From Comamonas sp009360615 (lineage in GTDB: Bacteria; Pseudomonadota; Gammaproteobacteria; Burkholderiales; Burkholderiaceae_C), in assembly GCF_035784015.1 (NCBI RefSeq), contig NZ_JALKOW010000003.1: 64,000 bases of DNA; one strand, given 5' to 3'. The position numbers and the translations under genes were made by a program. The notes under the pieces are model-generated. The model was not told where the DNA came from. It did no database searches and was given only the letters and a program-made list of their open reading frames with translations. This document shows positions 25,255 to 34,052 of the stretch, in pieces (position 1 is the stretch's first letter; each line of letters starts with the position of its first letter).

Positions 25255-25986
25255 TCAACACTTGATTCCCACATGCAAGGCACAGACGCCTCCTGTCATG
25301 TTGTGATAGTCCACATGGCCAAAGCCGCATTGCTGCATCAAGGCCTTGAGTTCTTTCTGTCCCGGATGCATGCGAATGGACTCGGCCAGGTAGCGATAGC
25401 TTTCGGCATCGCCGGCAATCATCCTGCCCATGGCCGGCAAAATCTTGAACGAATACCAGTCATAGGCCTTCTCCAGAGGCTTGGCCACCTTGGAGAACTC
25501 CAGCACCAGCAGTTTGCCGCCCGGACGCAGGACGCGGTTCATTTCCTTGAGTGCGACATCCTTGTGCGTCATGTTGCGAAGACCGAAGGCCACGCTGACC
25601 AGATCGAAATAGTTGTCGGCAAACGGCAGCTTTTCCGCATCGCAGACCAGGGTGGGCAGGATCACGCCCTTGTCGGTCAAACGGTCGCGCCCCACGCGCA
25701 GCATGGCTTCATTGATGTCGGTGTGCACCACCTGACCGCTGGCTCCGACCTTCTTGGAAAAAGCCAGGGACAGATCCCCTGTGCCGCCCGCGATATCCAG
25801 GGCCTTGTCGCCTTCCTTGAGGTTGGCCACCATCAGCGTGTACGCCTTCCATGCGCGGTGCAGACCACCCGACATCACGTCGTTCATGACGTCGTACTTG
25901 GAAGCCACGGAGTCGAACACACCGCGTACGCGCGATGCCTTCTCGCTTTCATCAACAGTCTGGAATCCGAAGTGTGTGGAGCTCAT
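25255..25986 (-). CDS. ubiE: Ubiquinone/menaquinone methyltransferase UbiE
   Basis: A 243-residue SAM-dependent C-methyltransferase acting on the demethoxy-type ring intermediate of ubiquinone. Signatures: FDSVASKYDVMNDVMSGGLHRAWK, the SAM-binding LDIAGGTGDLS and the C-terminal NMTGGVCALHVG. Length matches the family. First of the ubi genes in this leftward run; the Tim44-like gene follows 51 bases later. Confidence 0.96.
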   Translation of the reverse strand: MSSTHFGFQTVDESEKASRVRGVFDSVASKYDVMNDVMSGGLHRAWKAYTLMVANLKEGDKALDIAGGTGDLSLAFSKKVGASGQVVHTDINEAMLRVGRDRLTDKGVILPTLVCDAEKLPFADNYFDLVSVAFGLRNMTHKDVALKEMNRVLRPGGKLLVLEFSKVAKPLEKAYDWYSFKILPAMGRMIAGDAESYRYLAESIRMHPGQKELKALMQQCGFGHVDYHNMTGGVCALHVGIKC

Positions 25987-26228
25987 AACAAAGAATGCTA
26001 AGCAGGCAGTGCTTGCGCGTACAGCGACAACCCCGTATGGCTACAGGCTTTGAAGCACTATGGTTTTTGGAAAGAATTCGCCTCGCACGCTTATTACGCA
26101 AGCGCTGCAAGCTATTGGAAATATAGCACCAGCCTCAATAACCCTGCGCCGCAAGCATGGACGATGTGGCGTGTGCGGGACGTTGCGGCCGGCTTGGGGC
26201 CGATGTGCAAGTCCCTCGGGACCCATGC

Positions 26229-26648
26229 TCAATGCACGCTGCAGCCATGGCCGCCGGCCCCCTTCTCGGGCATGGGCGTGTCGCGATCCAGCCCTGCCTC
26301 CTGCAGGCGCTGGAGATATTGCTGCCACAGCGCATCCTGCTGGCTGCCCAGCTGGTAGAGGTATTCCCAGGTGTACAGACCGCTCTCGTGCCCATCACTG
26401 AAGAAGGGCTTGATGGCGTAGTTGCCCACCGGCTCGATGGTGCTGATGCCCACATCGCGCTTGCCGGTCTGCAGCACTTCCTGGCCCGGACCGTGGCCCT
26501 GGACTTCTGCCGAGGGCGAGTACACGCGCAGCAGCTCGAACGGAATGCGGAAAGTCTTGCCGTCCGAATAAGAGACCTCCAGCACGCGCGATGCACCATG
26601 CACGGTCAGCGACTGGGGGGTGGGAGTGTTGGCTTGCAGTCCTGCCAT
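26229..26648 (-). CDS. DUF971 domain protein
   Basis: A 139-residue protein. Nearly its whole length is a DUF971 (GBBH-like N-terminal) domain: LTVHGASRVLEVSYSDGKTFRIPFELLRVYSPSAEV and IEPVGNYAIKPFFSDGHESGLYTWEYLY mark it. This domain occurs in Fe-S carrier and gamma-butyrobetaine hydroxylase proteins and alone in many bacteria, with no settled role when alone. It follows the HIT gene and precedes ubiE after a 242-base gap with no recognisable gene. Confidence 0.88.
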   Translation of the reverse strand: MAGLQANTPTPQSLTVHGASRVLEVSYSDGKTFRIPFELLRVYSPSAEVQGHGPGQEVLQTGKRDVGISTIEPVGNYAIKPFFSDGHESGLYTWEYLYQLGSQQDALWQQYLQRLQEAGLDRDTPMPEKGAGGHGCSVH

Positions 26649-26671
26649 GGTTTTCTCCTAATCAATGCATA

Positions 26672-26696
26672 AAAGGGCAGCCCGGAGCTGCCCTTT
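26672..26696 (-). terminator. Terminator after the HIT gene
   Basis: AAAGGGCAGC (26672-26681), loop CCGGA, GCTGCCCTTT (26687-26696), followed on the minus strand by T. It lies between the HIT and DUF971 genes. Confidence 0.78.
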
Positions 26697-26721
26697 GGAT
26701 CTCCCGACGGAGACGAAAACA

Positions 26722-27159
26722 TCACGCAGCCCAGCGGGCCAGTGCCTTTTGCAGCATCTCGTCCACCTGCGGCAGCTGGCGGGCAATCGCCGCTTCTCGG
26801 GCTTCATCGCGCTCGCGCTGGGCTCCAGCCCAGACCGAAGCGGGAAAGTGGCTGTCCCAGTCGTAGCGCGCAATCACATGCCAGTGGAGATGCGCCACCA
26901 TGTTACCGAGCGCCGCCAGATTGATCTTGGTCGGAGCCAGTTGCTCGCGCAGCACGCGCTCGACCAGGGCCACGGCATCCATGCAGACCATGCGATCGGT
27001 GGCGCTCAGATCCGAGAACTCGGCGGCATGATCATTCCAGACCACGCGATAAAAGGCCGGAAAGCCCTGCTCGGCGGCCCGGATCACGCGCAGCTTGTCG
27101 CCGCGCCAGACCAGCGCAGCGCCATCGGCAGTGCACAGGGGACAATTTTCAACCAACAT
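26722..27159 (-). CDS. HIT-family hydrolase or transferase
   Basis: A 145-residue histidine-triad protein. The motif HLHWHVI (HxHxHxx) is the catalytic triad. CPLCTADG near the N-terminus is a small Cys pair seen in several HIT proteins. The start at MLVENCPLC is preceded by GGAGA at a good distance; the frame is open a little further. HIT enzymes act on nucleoside phosphoramidates or dinucleotides; the substrate is unknown. Between the large oxidoreductase and DUF971. Confidence 0.9.
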   Translation of the reverse strand: MLVENCPLCTADGAALVWRGDKLRVIRAAEQGFPAFYRVVWNDHAAEFSDLSATDRMVCMDAVALVERVLREQLAPTKINLAALGNMVAHLHWHVIARYDWDSHFPASVWAGAQRERDEAREAAIARQLPQVDEMLQKALARWAA

Positions 27160-27222
27160 CCGAAATCTCCATTGCAATGCTTCTTAGCCACATCACTGCG
27201 ATGTGACCCCAGCGCAGGCCAG

Positions 27223-27301
27223 GGACATCGAGGAAGGGCCTATGCCGGCCGCGCCGCCCCGCGCCGAAGGCGTCGTCCGGCGCGAAGCGACTCAGGGGAC
27301 A
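27223..27301. repeat. GC-rich intergenic repeat, copy C
   Basis: Contains GAGGAAGGGCC, CGCCGCCCCGCGCCGAAGG, CGTCGTCC and the terminal GCGAAGCGACTCAGGGGA. It shares the first modules with copy D and the last with copy A. It abuts the oxidoreductase stop codon. Confidence 0.6.
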
Positions 27302-30300
27302 TCACACCAGCACGCGCTCGATACCGCCCTGGTTGGCGCGCTGGACATACTCCGCCATCCAGTTCTCGCCCAGGATATCGCGCGCCATCTCGACCACGAT
27401 GTAGTCGGCTTCGAGCAGACCGTTGTTCAGGTCGTTGCCGTAGCGACTCAGGCCCTGCAGGCAGCTGGGGCAGCTCGTCAGGATCTTGACGTTGTCCTGG
27501 GCCCCCAGCTGACCGCTGTCGCGCAATGCAGCCTCGCCCTTGCGGATCTCTTCGGTCTTGCGGAAGCGGATCTGCGTGGAGATGTCGGGGCGCGTCACGC
27601 CCAGCGTGCCGGACTCGCCACAGCAGCGCTCGCTCTTGAGCACGTTGTCGCCCATCAAGGCCTTGACGGTCTTCATCGGGTCCTGCTGCTTCATGGGCGT
27701 ATGGCAGGGGTCGTGGTAGAGATAGGCGCCCTTGTTCTGCAGCGTGATGCCCTTCTCGAGCAGATATTCGTGGATGTCGATGATGCGGCAACCGGGGAAG
27801 ATCTTGTCGAACTGGTAGCCCTGCAACTGGTCAAAGCAGGTTCCGCAGCTCACCACCACGGTCTTGATGTCCAGGTAGTTGAGCGTGGTCGCCACACGAT
27901 GGAAGAGCACACGGTTGTCCGTGATCATCTTCTCGGCCTTGTCGAACTGGCCCGAGCCGCGCTGGGGATAGCCGCAGCACAGATAGCCGGGCGGCAGCAC
28001 GGTCTGCACGCCAGCATGCCAGAGCATGGCCTGCGTGGCCAGCCCCACCTGGCTGAACAGGCGCTCGGAGCCGCAGCCGGGGAAGTAGAACACCGCCTCG
28101 GTGTCGGACTTGGTGGCCTGCGGGTCGCGGATGATGGGCACGTAATCCTTGTCTTCGATGTCCAGCAAGGCTCGTGCCGTCTTGGTGGGCAGACCACCGG
28201 GCAGCTTCTTGTTGATGAAGTGGATCACCTGCTCCTTGATGGGAGCCGTGCCCACCGACGCCGGTGGATGGGCAGTCTGCTTCTTGGCGACCGCCCCCAG
28301 CACGTCGGCCGCCAGGCGCTGGGCCTTGAAGCCCACGCCCACCATGGCCGTGCGCATGAACTTGATGGTGTCGGGATTGGTGGCGTTGAGCATGGCCATG
28401 GCCAGCTTGTTGCCGGGACGGAAGCTCTTCTTGTCCATCTTGCGCAGCAGATTGCGCATATTCATGGTCACGTCGCCGAAGTCGATCTTGACCGGGCAGG
28501 GGTTGAAGCACTTGTGGCAGACCGTGCAGTGGTCGGCCACATCTTCGAACTCCTGCCAGTGCTTGATGGACACGCCGCGGCGTGTCTGCTCCTCGTAGAG
28601 AAAGGCTTCCACCAGCAGCGAAGTGGCCAGAATCTTGTTGCGAGGCGAGTACAGCAGATTGGCGCGCGGTACGTGGGTGGCGCACACGGGCTTGCACTTG
28701 CCGCAGCGCAGGCAGTCCTTGACGGAGTTGGCGATGGCGCCGATGTCCGACTGCTGCATGATGATGGATTCATAACCCATCAGACCAAAGCTGGGCGTGT
28801 AGGCATTGGTCAGGTCGGCAAACATCAGCGACTCGCGCGGAGAGCGACCGTCGTGGCTGCGGTGGGCCAGCGCATCCCACTCCTCGTTGCGGATCAGCTT
28901 GCCCTTGTTGAAGCGGCCTTCGGGATCCACGCGCTTCTTGTAGTCGGCAAACGGCGCCAGCTCGGCATCCGAGAGGAATTCCAGCTTGGTGATGCCGATG
29001 CCGTGCTCGCCCGAGATCACGCCGTCCAGGCTGCGCGCCAGCTCCATGATGCGGGCCACGGCTTCGTGCGCGGTCTGCAGCATCTCATAGTCATCGGAGT
29101 TGACGGGGATGTTGGTGTGCACATTGCCGTCGCCGGCGTGCATGTGCAAGGCCACCCAGACGCGGCCCTTGAGCACGGTCTGGTGAATGCCGTTGACAGC
29201 CTCGCGCAGCGGCTGGAAGGCGGCGCCCGCGAAAATCTTGGACAACGGCTCCTTGAGCTGGGTCTTCCAGCTGGCACGCAGCCGGTGGTCCTGCAGCTCG
29301 GGGAACAGCGTGGCCACGCCGTCCAGCCAGCCCTGCCAGAGCTCGCGCACCTCGGCCACCAGCGCCAGGGCCTGCTGCACACGATCCTCCAGCAGCTCGG
29401 CACTGGGGATGTCGCCGGCATCGTCGCTCTTGCCCAGGGGCAGGTCGGAATGCTTGAAAAATCCGCTCAGCTCGTCGCAGAGCTTGAGCTTGTTGCGCAG
29501 GGACAGCTCGATGTTGATGCGCTCGATGCCATCGGTGTACTCGGCCATGCGCGGCAGAGGAATCACCACGTCCTCGTTGATCTTGAAGGCGTTGGTATGG
29601 CGCGAGATCGCTGCGGTGCGCTTGCGGTCCAGCCAGAACTTCTTGCGCGCCTCGGCGCTGACGGCGGTGAACCCCTCGCCATTGCGCGAATTGGCAATGC
29701 GCACCACTTCTGCCGCCACGCGGGCCACTTCGTCGGCGTCGTCACCGGCGATATCCCCCAGCAGCACCATCTTGGGCAGATGGCCGTTGCCCTTCTTGCT
29801 CTTGGTCGCGTAACCCACGGCCTTGAGGTAGCGGTCGTCCAGGTGCTCGAGACCGGCCAGCAGCACTCCCGAGCGCTTTTGCTCGGCGAACATATAGTCC
29901 TTGATCTCCACGATGGAGGGCACGGCATCCTTGGCATTGCCGAAGAACTCCATGCACACGGTACGCGTATGCGCAGGCATGCGGTGCACCACCCAGCGCG
30001 CGCTGGTGATCAGGCCGTCCGTGCCTTCCTTCTGGATACCGGGCAGGCCCGAGAGGAATTTGTCGGTCACGTCCTTGCCCAGGCCTTCCTTGCGGAAGGT
30101 GTGGCCGGGGATGTCCAGGCGCTCCGTGCGCACGGGGGTCTTGCCGTCCGCCTCGAAGTACCTGAGCTCGAAGCAGGCCATCTCGGCATCGTGGATCTTG
30201 CCGAGGTTATGGTCCAGACGCGTGACTTCCAGCCACTGCGCATCGGGCGTGACCATGCGCCAGGACACCAGGTTGTCCAGTGCCGTGCCCCAGAGCACGG

Positions 30301-31219
30301 CCTTTTTACCGCCCGCATTCATGGCGATGTTGCCGCCGATGCAGGATGCCTCGATGGAGGTCGGGTCCACGGCAAACACGAAGCCGCCGCGCTCGGCCGC
30401 ATCGGCAACTCGCTGGGTCACCACACCGGCTTCGGAGTAGATCGTGGGCACTTCGTGATCCACACCGGGGATCATGCGCATCTCGACTTCGCTCAGCGCT
30501 TCCAGCTTCTCGGTGTTGATGACCACAGAGCGCCAGGTCAGGGGAATGGCTCCCCCCGTATACCCGGTGCCGCCTCCGCGCGGAATGATGGTCAGACCCA
30601 GCTCGATACAGCCCTTGACCAGGCCGGCCATCTCCGCTTCGGTATCGGGTGTCAGCACGACAAACGGGTACTCGACACGCCAGTCGGTCGCATCGGTCAC
30701 ATGGGCCACGCGCGACAGACCGTCAAACTTGATATTGTCCTTGGCGGTATAGCGGCGCAGTGTCTTCTGCGCGCGACGGCGCAGCTGCTCGGCCTCGACA
30801 AAAGTGGCATTGAATTCATGCACGGCGCGGTGAGCCGCCTCCACCAGCTGGCCCACCAGCTGATCACGCACGGCGTCCTCGTTGGGTTCACGGCGCTTGT
30901 CGATCTCGGCCAGGCGATGCTCCAGCGCCTCGACCAGCGATTTGCGGCGGTCGGGGTTGTGGATCAGGTCGTCCTGAAGATAGGGATTACGCTGCACCAC
31001 CCAGATATCCCCCAGCACTTCGTAGAGCATGCGGGCGGATCGGCCGGTGCGGCGTTCCTGACGCAGCTGATTGAGCACATCCCACATGGATGAGCCCAGC
31101 AGACGAATCACGATCTCACGGTCAGAGAACGATGTGTAGTTATAGGGAATCTCGCGCAGTCGTGCGGGTTCGGCAGCCTGGGCCTGGAGGGCGGCAGCCA
31201 ACGCAATCGGTACATTCAT
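27302..31219 (-). CDS. DUF3683 FAD-binding / Fe-S oxidoreductase
   Basis: A 1305-residue multidomain protein. Order: N-terminal DUF3683 (about 1-180; REIPYNYTSFSDREIVIRLLG), FAD-binding domain of the GlcD/VAO type (about 200-380; RGGGTGYTGGAIPLTW, DPTSIEASCIGGN), FAD-oxidase C-terminal region (about 480-790; HMHAGDGNVHTNIPV, GEHGIG), two 4Fe-4S motifs (CLRCGKCKPVC and CTVCHKCFNPCPV), and two CCG cysteine-rich domains (PGCGSE, GYLCCGYP, DPCHTP, RCCGES). It therefore fuses a GlcD-like flavin dehydrogenase to a GlcF-like Fe-S subunit. The likely substrate is a 2-hydroxyacid such as D-lactate or D-2-hydroxyglutarate, but this is not determined by the sequence. Confidence 0.9.
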   Translation of the reverse strand: MNVPIALAAALQAQAAEPARLREIPYNYTSFSDREIVIRLLGSSMWDVLNQLRQERRTGRSARMLYEVLGDIWVVQRNPYLQDDLIHNPDRRKSLVEALEHRLAEIDKRREPNEDAVRDQLVGQLVEAAHRAVHEFNATFVEAEQLRRRAQKTLRRYTAKDNIKFDGLSRVAHVTDATDWRVEYPFVVLTPDTEAEMAGLVKGCIELGLTIIPRGGGTGYTGGAIPLTWRSVVINTEKLEALSEVEMRMIPGVDHEVPTIYSEAGVVTQRVADAAERGGFVFAVDPTSIEASCIGGNIAMNAGGKKAVLWGTALDNLVSWRMVTPDAQWLEVTRLDHNLGKIHDAEMACFELRYFEADGKTPVRTERLDIPGHTFRKEGLGKDVTDKFLSGLPGIQKEGTDGLITSARWVVHRMPAHTRTVCMEFFGNAKDAVPSIVEIKDYMFAEQKRSGVLLAGLEHLDDRYLKAVGYATKSKKGNGHLPKMVLLGDIAGDDADEVARVAAEVVRIANSRNGEGFTAVSAEARKKFWLDRKRTAAISRHTNAFKINEDVVIPLPRMAEYTDGIERINIELSLRNKLKLCDELSGFFKHSDLPLGKSDDAGDIPSAELLEDRVQQALALVAEVRELWQGWLDGVATLFPELQDHRLRASWKTQLKEPLSKIFAGAAFQPLREAVNGIHQTVLKGRVWVALHMHAGDGNVHTNIPVNSDDYEMLQTAHEAVARIMELARSLDGVISGEHGIGITKLEFLSDAELAPFADYKKRVDPEGRFNKGKLIRNEEWDALAHRSHDGRSPRESLMFADLTNAYTPSFGLMGYESIIMQQSDIGAIANSVKDCLRCGKCKPVCATHVPRANLLYSPRNKILATSLLVEAFLYEEQTRRGVSIKHWQEFEDVADHCTVCHKCFNPCPVKIDFGDVTMNMRNLLRKMDKKSFRPGNKLAMAMLNATNPDTIKFMRTAMVGVGFKAQRLAADVLGAVAKKQTAHPPASVGTAPIKEQVIHFINKKLPGGLPTKTARALLDIEDKDYVPIIRDPQATKSDTEAVFYFPGCGSERLFSQVGLATQAMLWHAGVQTVLPPGYLCCGYPQRGSGQFDKAEKMITDNRVLFHRVATTLNYLDIKTVVVSCGTCFDQLQGYQFDKIFPGCRIIDIHEYLLEKGITLQNKGAYLYHDPCHTPMKQQDPMKTVKALMGDNVLKSERCCGESGTLGVTRPDISTQIRFRKTEEIRKGEAALRDSGQLGAQDNVKILTSCPSCLQGLSRYGNDLNNGLLEADYIVVEMARDILGENWMAEYVQRANQGGIERVLV

Positions 31220-31732
31220 GGGGTAGACCGTATCGGGCGCCCTCTTGGTGGCACCCCTAAGCCAGTGGGATGGCGATTTTAAGCGACGCCGGCTCAGCCA
31301 TGCTTTGCTATGGGTTCTGAGTGGCCAGCCCTGCTATCGCCAAAGCAGCAGCAAGCACTCCAATGCCTGCATCTGCAGCCTGGCTGCCAATCCATGCAGC
31401 ATGGCGCTGCAAACGGCAGACGGCAACCGCCGCTGCCGGGGGAGAGAGGATAGACGAATCTCCCCTAGGCGATTTAGACAAAAATCATACATTTCCGAAT
31501 CAAAAACAACTCAATACGAAAGACTACCAACAACAAACGAAATGCCGTTGACCTAGAATGGCGCAGCTTCGCGCACCACCAAATGTCACCGGATCGTCAT
31601 GCAAGGGCTTGTGACTGCGGGTTCTGCCCATGGTGCGGCGCGTTGCCCATGCAAACAATGACATCCATATGTCATACGGATGACTTAGTGTGCACATCGC
31701 ATATTTCGTCAACGATCGTTAGAGGAGCCTTC
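31220..31732. other. 513-base divergent intergenic region
   Basis: It separates the leftward oxidoreductase from rightward ugpB. A TAAAAT on the minus strand (31276-31281) is a possible -10 for the oxidoreductase. The middle (about 31320-31540) shows no gene-like structure. The right end carries the ugpB control region described separately. Confidence 0.6.
31659..31705 (+). promoter_or_regulatory. PhoB-box-like repeats and -10 before ugpB
   Basis: Three hexamers at exact 11-base spacing, TGACAT (31659), TGTCAT (31670) and TGACTT (31681), resemble the TGTCA direct repeats bound by PhoB. A CATATT -10 candidate follows at 31700. A transcript starting near 31712 would have a 20-base leader with AGAGGAG at 31721. 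PhoB control is known for E. coli ugp; here it is inference. Confidence 0.5.
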
Positions 31733-33046
31733 ATGCAATTCAAGCAACTGGCCATGGCCGCCGCCGTCGCCGCTACTACTTTCTCGGCACAAGCCGTCAC
31801 CGAAATCCAATGGTGGCACTCGATGACTGCCGTGAATAACGAGTGGGTCAATGATCTGGCCAAGCAGTTCAACGAAAGCCAGAAGGATTACAAGGTCGTT
31901 CCCACGTTCAAGGGCGTCTACGACGAGTCCATGACGGCCGCCATTGCTGCCTTCCGATCGGGCAACGCCCCTCACATCCTGCAGGTGTTCGAGGTGGGTA
32001 CCGCCACCATGATGGCGTCCAAGGGCGCAACGGTGCCCGTGGGCAAGGTGATGCAGGACGCCGGCGTCGCTTTCGACCCCAAGGCCTATATTCCTGCCGT
32101 GGCCGGCTACTACACGGCCCCCAACGGCCAGATGCTGAGCTTCCCCTTCAACAGCTCGACCACCATCTTCTATTACAACAAGGACGCCTTCAAGAAGGCC
32201 GGCCTGAACCCTGATGTGGCCCCCAAGACCTGGCCCGAAGTCTTTGCTGCCGCCAAGAAGCTCAAGGAAAGCGGCCACAGCTGCCCCATGACCCTTGCCT
32301 GGCAAGGCTGGACCCAGCTGGAATCCTTCTCCACCTGGCACAACGTGGAATTCGCTACCGAGCAAAACGGTCTGAGCGCCAACGGCTACAAGGCGCGCAT
32401 GAAGATCAACTCGCCTCTGCACATCAAGCACATCGACAACCTGGCTGCAGCCGCCAAGGCCGGCGAGTTTGTCTACAAGGGCCGAGCCTCCACGTCCCAG
32501 GCGTCGTTCACCGCCGGTGAATGCGCCATGATCCAGACTTCGTCCGGCTTCTACGGCGATGTGGCCAAGAATGCCAAGTTCAACTACGCCCTGGCCCCCC
32601 TTCCCTACTACCCCGATGTCAAGGGTGCTCCCCAGAACACCGTGATCGGCGGCGCTTCGCTGTGGGTCATGGCCGGCAAGAAGGCCGAGGAGTACAAGGG
32701 CGTGGCCAAGTTCTTCGAGTTCCTGTCGCAGACCAAGGTGCAGGCCGCTTCGCACCAGCGCACCGGCTACCTGCCCGTGACCATGGCGGCCTACGACCTG
32801 ACCGAAAAATCGGGCTTCTACGCCAAGCACCCCGGCACCGATACGGCCGTGACGCAGATGATCCGCAAGGTGACCGACAACTCGCGCGGCATCCGTCTGG
32901 GCAACTACGTGCAGATCCGCACCATCGAGGACGAAGAACTCGAGCAGGTCTGGGCTGGCAAGAAGACCGGCAAGCAGGCGCTGGACTCCATCGTGAGCCG
33001 TGGCAACGAGTTGCTGGCCCGCTTCGAGCGCTCCTACAAACAGTAA
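31733..33046 (+). CDS. ugpB: sn-Glycerol-3-phosphate ABC transporter binding protein
   Basis: A 437-residue periplasmic binding protein. The ATG at 31733 has a strong AGAGGAG upstream and begins a signal peptide ending AQAVTE (about residue 22). Mature sequence opens TEIQWWHSM, as in UgpB, and has the family-1 features GVYDESMTAAIAAFRSGNAP and FNSSTTIFYYNKDAFKKAG. UgpB binds glycerol-3-phosphate and glycerophosphodiesters. It heads ugpBAEC-ugpQ and is separated from ugpA by hairpins that may raise ugpB mRNA level. Confidence 0.95.
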   Translation: MQFKQLAMAAAVAATTFSAQAVTEIQWWHSMTAVNNEWVNDLAKQFNESQKDYKVVPTFKGVYDESMTAAIAAFRSGNAPHILQVFEVGTATMMASKGATVPVGKVMQDAGVAFDPKAYIPAVAGYYTAPNGQMLSFPFNSSTTIFYYNKDAFKKAGLNPDVAPKTWPEVFAAAKKLKESGHSCPMTLAWQGWTQLESFSTWHNVEFATEQNGLSANGYKARMKINSPLHIKHIDNLAAAAKAGEFVYKGRASTSQASFTAGECAMIQTSSGFYGDVAKNAKFNYALAPLPYYPDVKGAPQNTVIGGASLWVMAGKKAEEYKGVAKFFEFLSQTKVQAASHQRTGYLPVTMAAYDLTEKSGFYAKHPGTDTAVTQMIRKVTDNSRGIRLGNYVQIRTIEDEELEQVWAGKKTGKQALDSIVSRGNELLARFERSYKQ

Positions 33047-33054
33047 ACCCTCCA

Positions 33055-33092
33055 GGCACCCGCAAGGGTGCCGTCAAGGCCTGCGGGGCCTT
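33055..33092 (+). other. Tandem hairpins between ugpB and ugpA
   Basis: GGCACCC-GCAA-GGGTGCC (33055-33072) and AAGGCC-TGCGG-GGCCTT (33076-33092) lie in the 122-base gap. There is no immediate U-run. Such structures after a binding-protein gene often stabilise its mRNA relative to the permease genes. Confidence 0.6.
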
Positions 33093-33168
33093 CAAACAAG
33101 GCTCTGCACCCCCAAATACCCCGTTGACTGCACCCAGGCTCCGGTGGTTTTTTTATTTGTGACTCCTC

Positions 33169-34050
33169 ATGGAAAAACGCGTTCTTTTCCGATCCAGGTG
33201 GCTTCCCTGGGTGCTTATCGCCCCCCAGCTACTGATCATCGGCATCTTCTTCTTCTGGCCCGCCGGTCAGGCTGTGCTCCAGTCATTCCAGATGGAAGAC
33301 GCGTTCGGCATGAGTACCGAGTGGGTGGGTTTGGACAACTTCCGCCAGCTGTTCTCCGACCCCACCTATCTGAACTCCTTCAAGCGCACGGCCCTGTTTT
33401 CCGTGCTGGTGGCCGGCGTGGGCATTGCGATTTCGCTGGCGCTGGCCATCTTTGCGGATCGCATCATCCGTTTCGCCATGGTCTACAAGACCCTGCTGAT
33501 CATCCCCTACGCCGTGGCCCCCGTGATCGCGGGCGTGCTGTGGGTCTTCATGTTCTCGCCCTCCATTGGCGTGGTGACGTATTACCTGGGCAAGCTGGGC
33601 TACGACTGGAACCACCTGATGAATGAAAACCAGGCCATGGCGCTGATCGTCATCGCCTCGGTGTGGAAGCAGATTTCCTACAACTTCCTGTTCTTCCTGG
33701 CGGGGCTGCAATCCATCCCCAAGGCTTTGATCGAAGCTGCCTCGATCGACGGTGCAGGCCCCTGGCGCCGGTTCTGGAACATCCAGCTGCCGCTGCTCTC
33801 GCCCACCACCTTCTTCCTGCTGGTGATCAACATCGTCTACGCCTTCTTCGACACCTTCGGCATCATCGATGCGGCCACGCATGGCGGCCCCGGCCAGTCC
33901 ACCTCGATTCTGGTCTACAAGGTCTACCTGGATGGCTTCAAGGCGCTGGACCTGGGCGGCTCGGCCGCGCAGTCGGTGATTCTGATGTTTATCGTCGTCG
34001 TGCTGACGGTGATCCAGTTCCGCTATGTTGAAAAGAAAGTGCAGTACTGA
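33169..34050 (+). CDS. ugpA: sn-Glycerol-3-phosphate ABC transporter permease UgpA
   Basis: A 293-residue permease with six membrane segments. It has an N-terminal WLPWVLIAPQLLIIGIFFFWPAGQAV helix, a BPD_transp_1 domain and an EAA loop in IPKALIEAASIDGAGPWRRFWNIQLPLL. Partners UgpE in the inner membrane. Followed by ugpE after 2 bases. Sequence and operon context agree with UgpA rather than a generic sugar permease. Confidence 0.94.
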   Translation: MEKRVLFRSRWLPWVLIAPQLLIIGIFFFWPAGQAVLQSFQMEDAFGMSTEWVGLDNFRQLFSDPTYLNSFKRTALFSVLVAGVGIAISLALAIFADRIIRFAMVYKTLLIIPYAVAPVIAGVLWVFMFSPSIGVVTYYLGKLGYDWNHLMNENQAMALIVIASVWKQISYNFLFFLAGLQSIPKALIEAASIDGAGPWRRFWNIQLPLLSPTTFFLLVINIVYAFFDTFGIIDAATHGGPGQSTSILVYKVYLDGFKALDLGGSAAQSVILMFIVVVLTVIQFRYVEKKVQY

Positions 34051-34052
34051 TC

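Noticed and set aside
27203..31093. A 1296-codon open frame opposite the large oxidoreductase
   Set aside because: Antisense shadow of the DUF3683 gene, with low-complexity composition and no recognisable domains.
31548..31559. TTGACC followed directly by TAGAAT before ugpB
   Set aside because: The two hexamers are adjacent rather than separated by 16-18 bases, so they cannot form one promoter.
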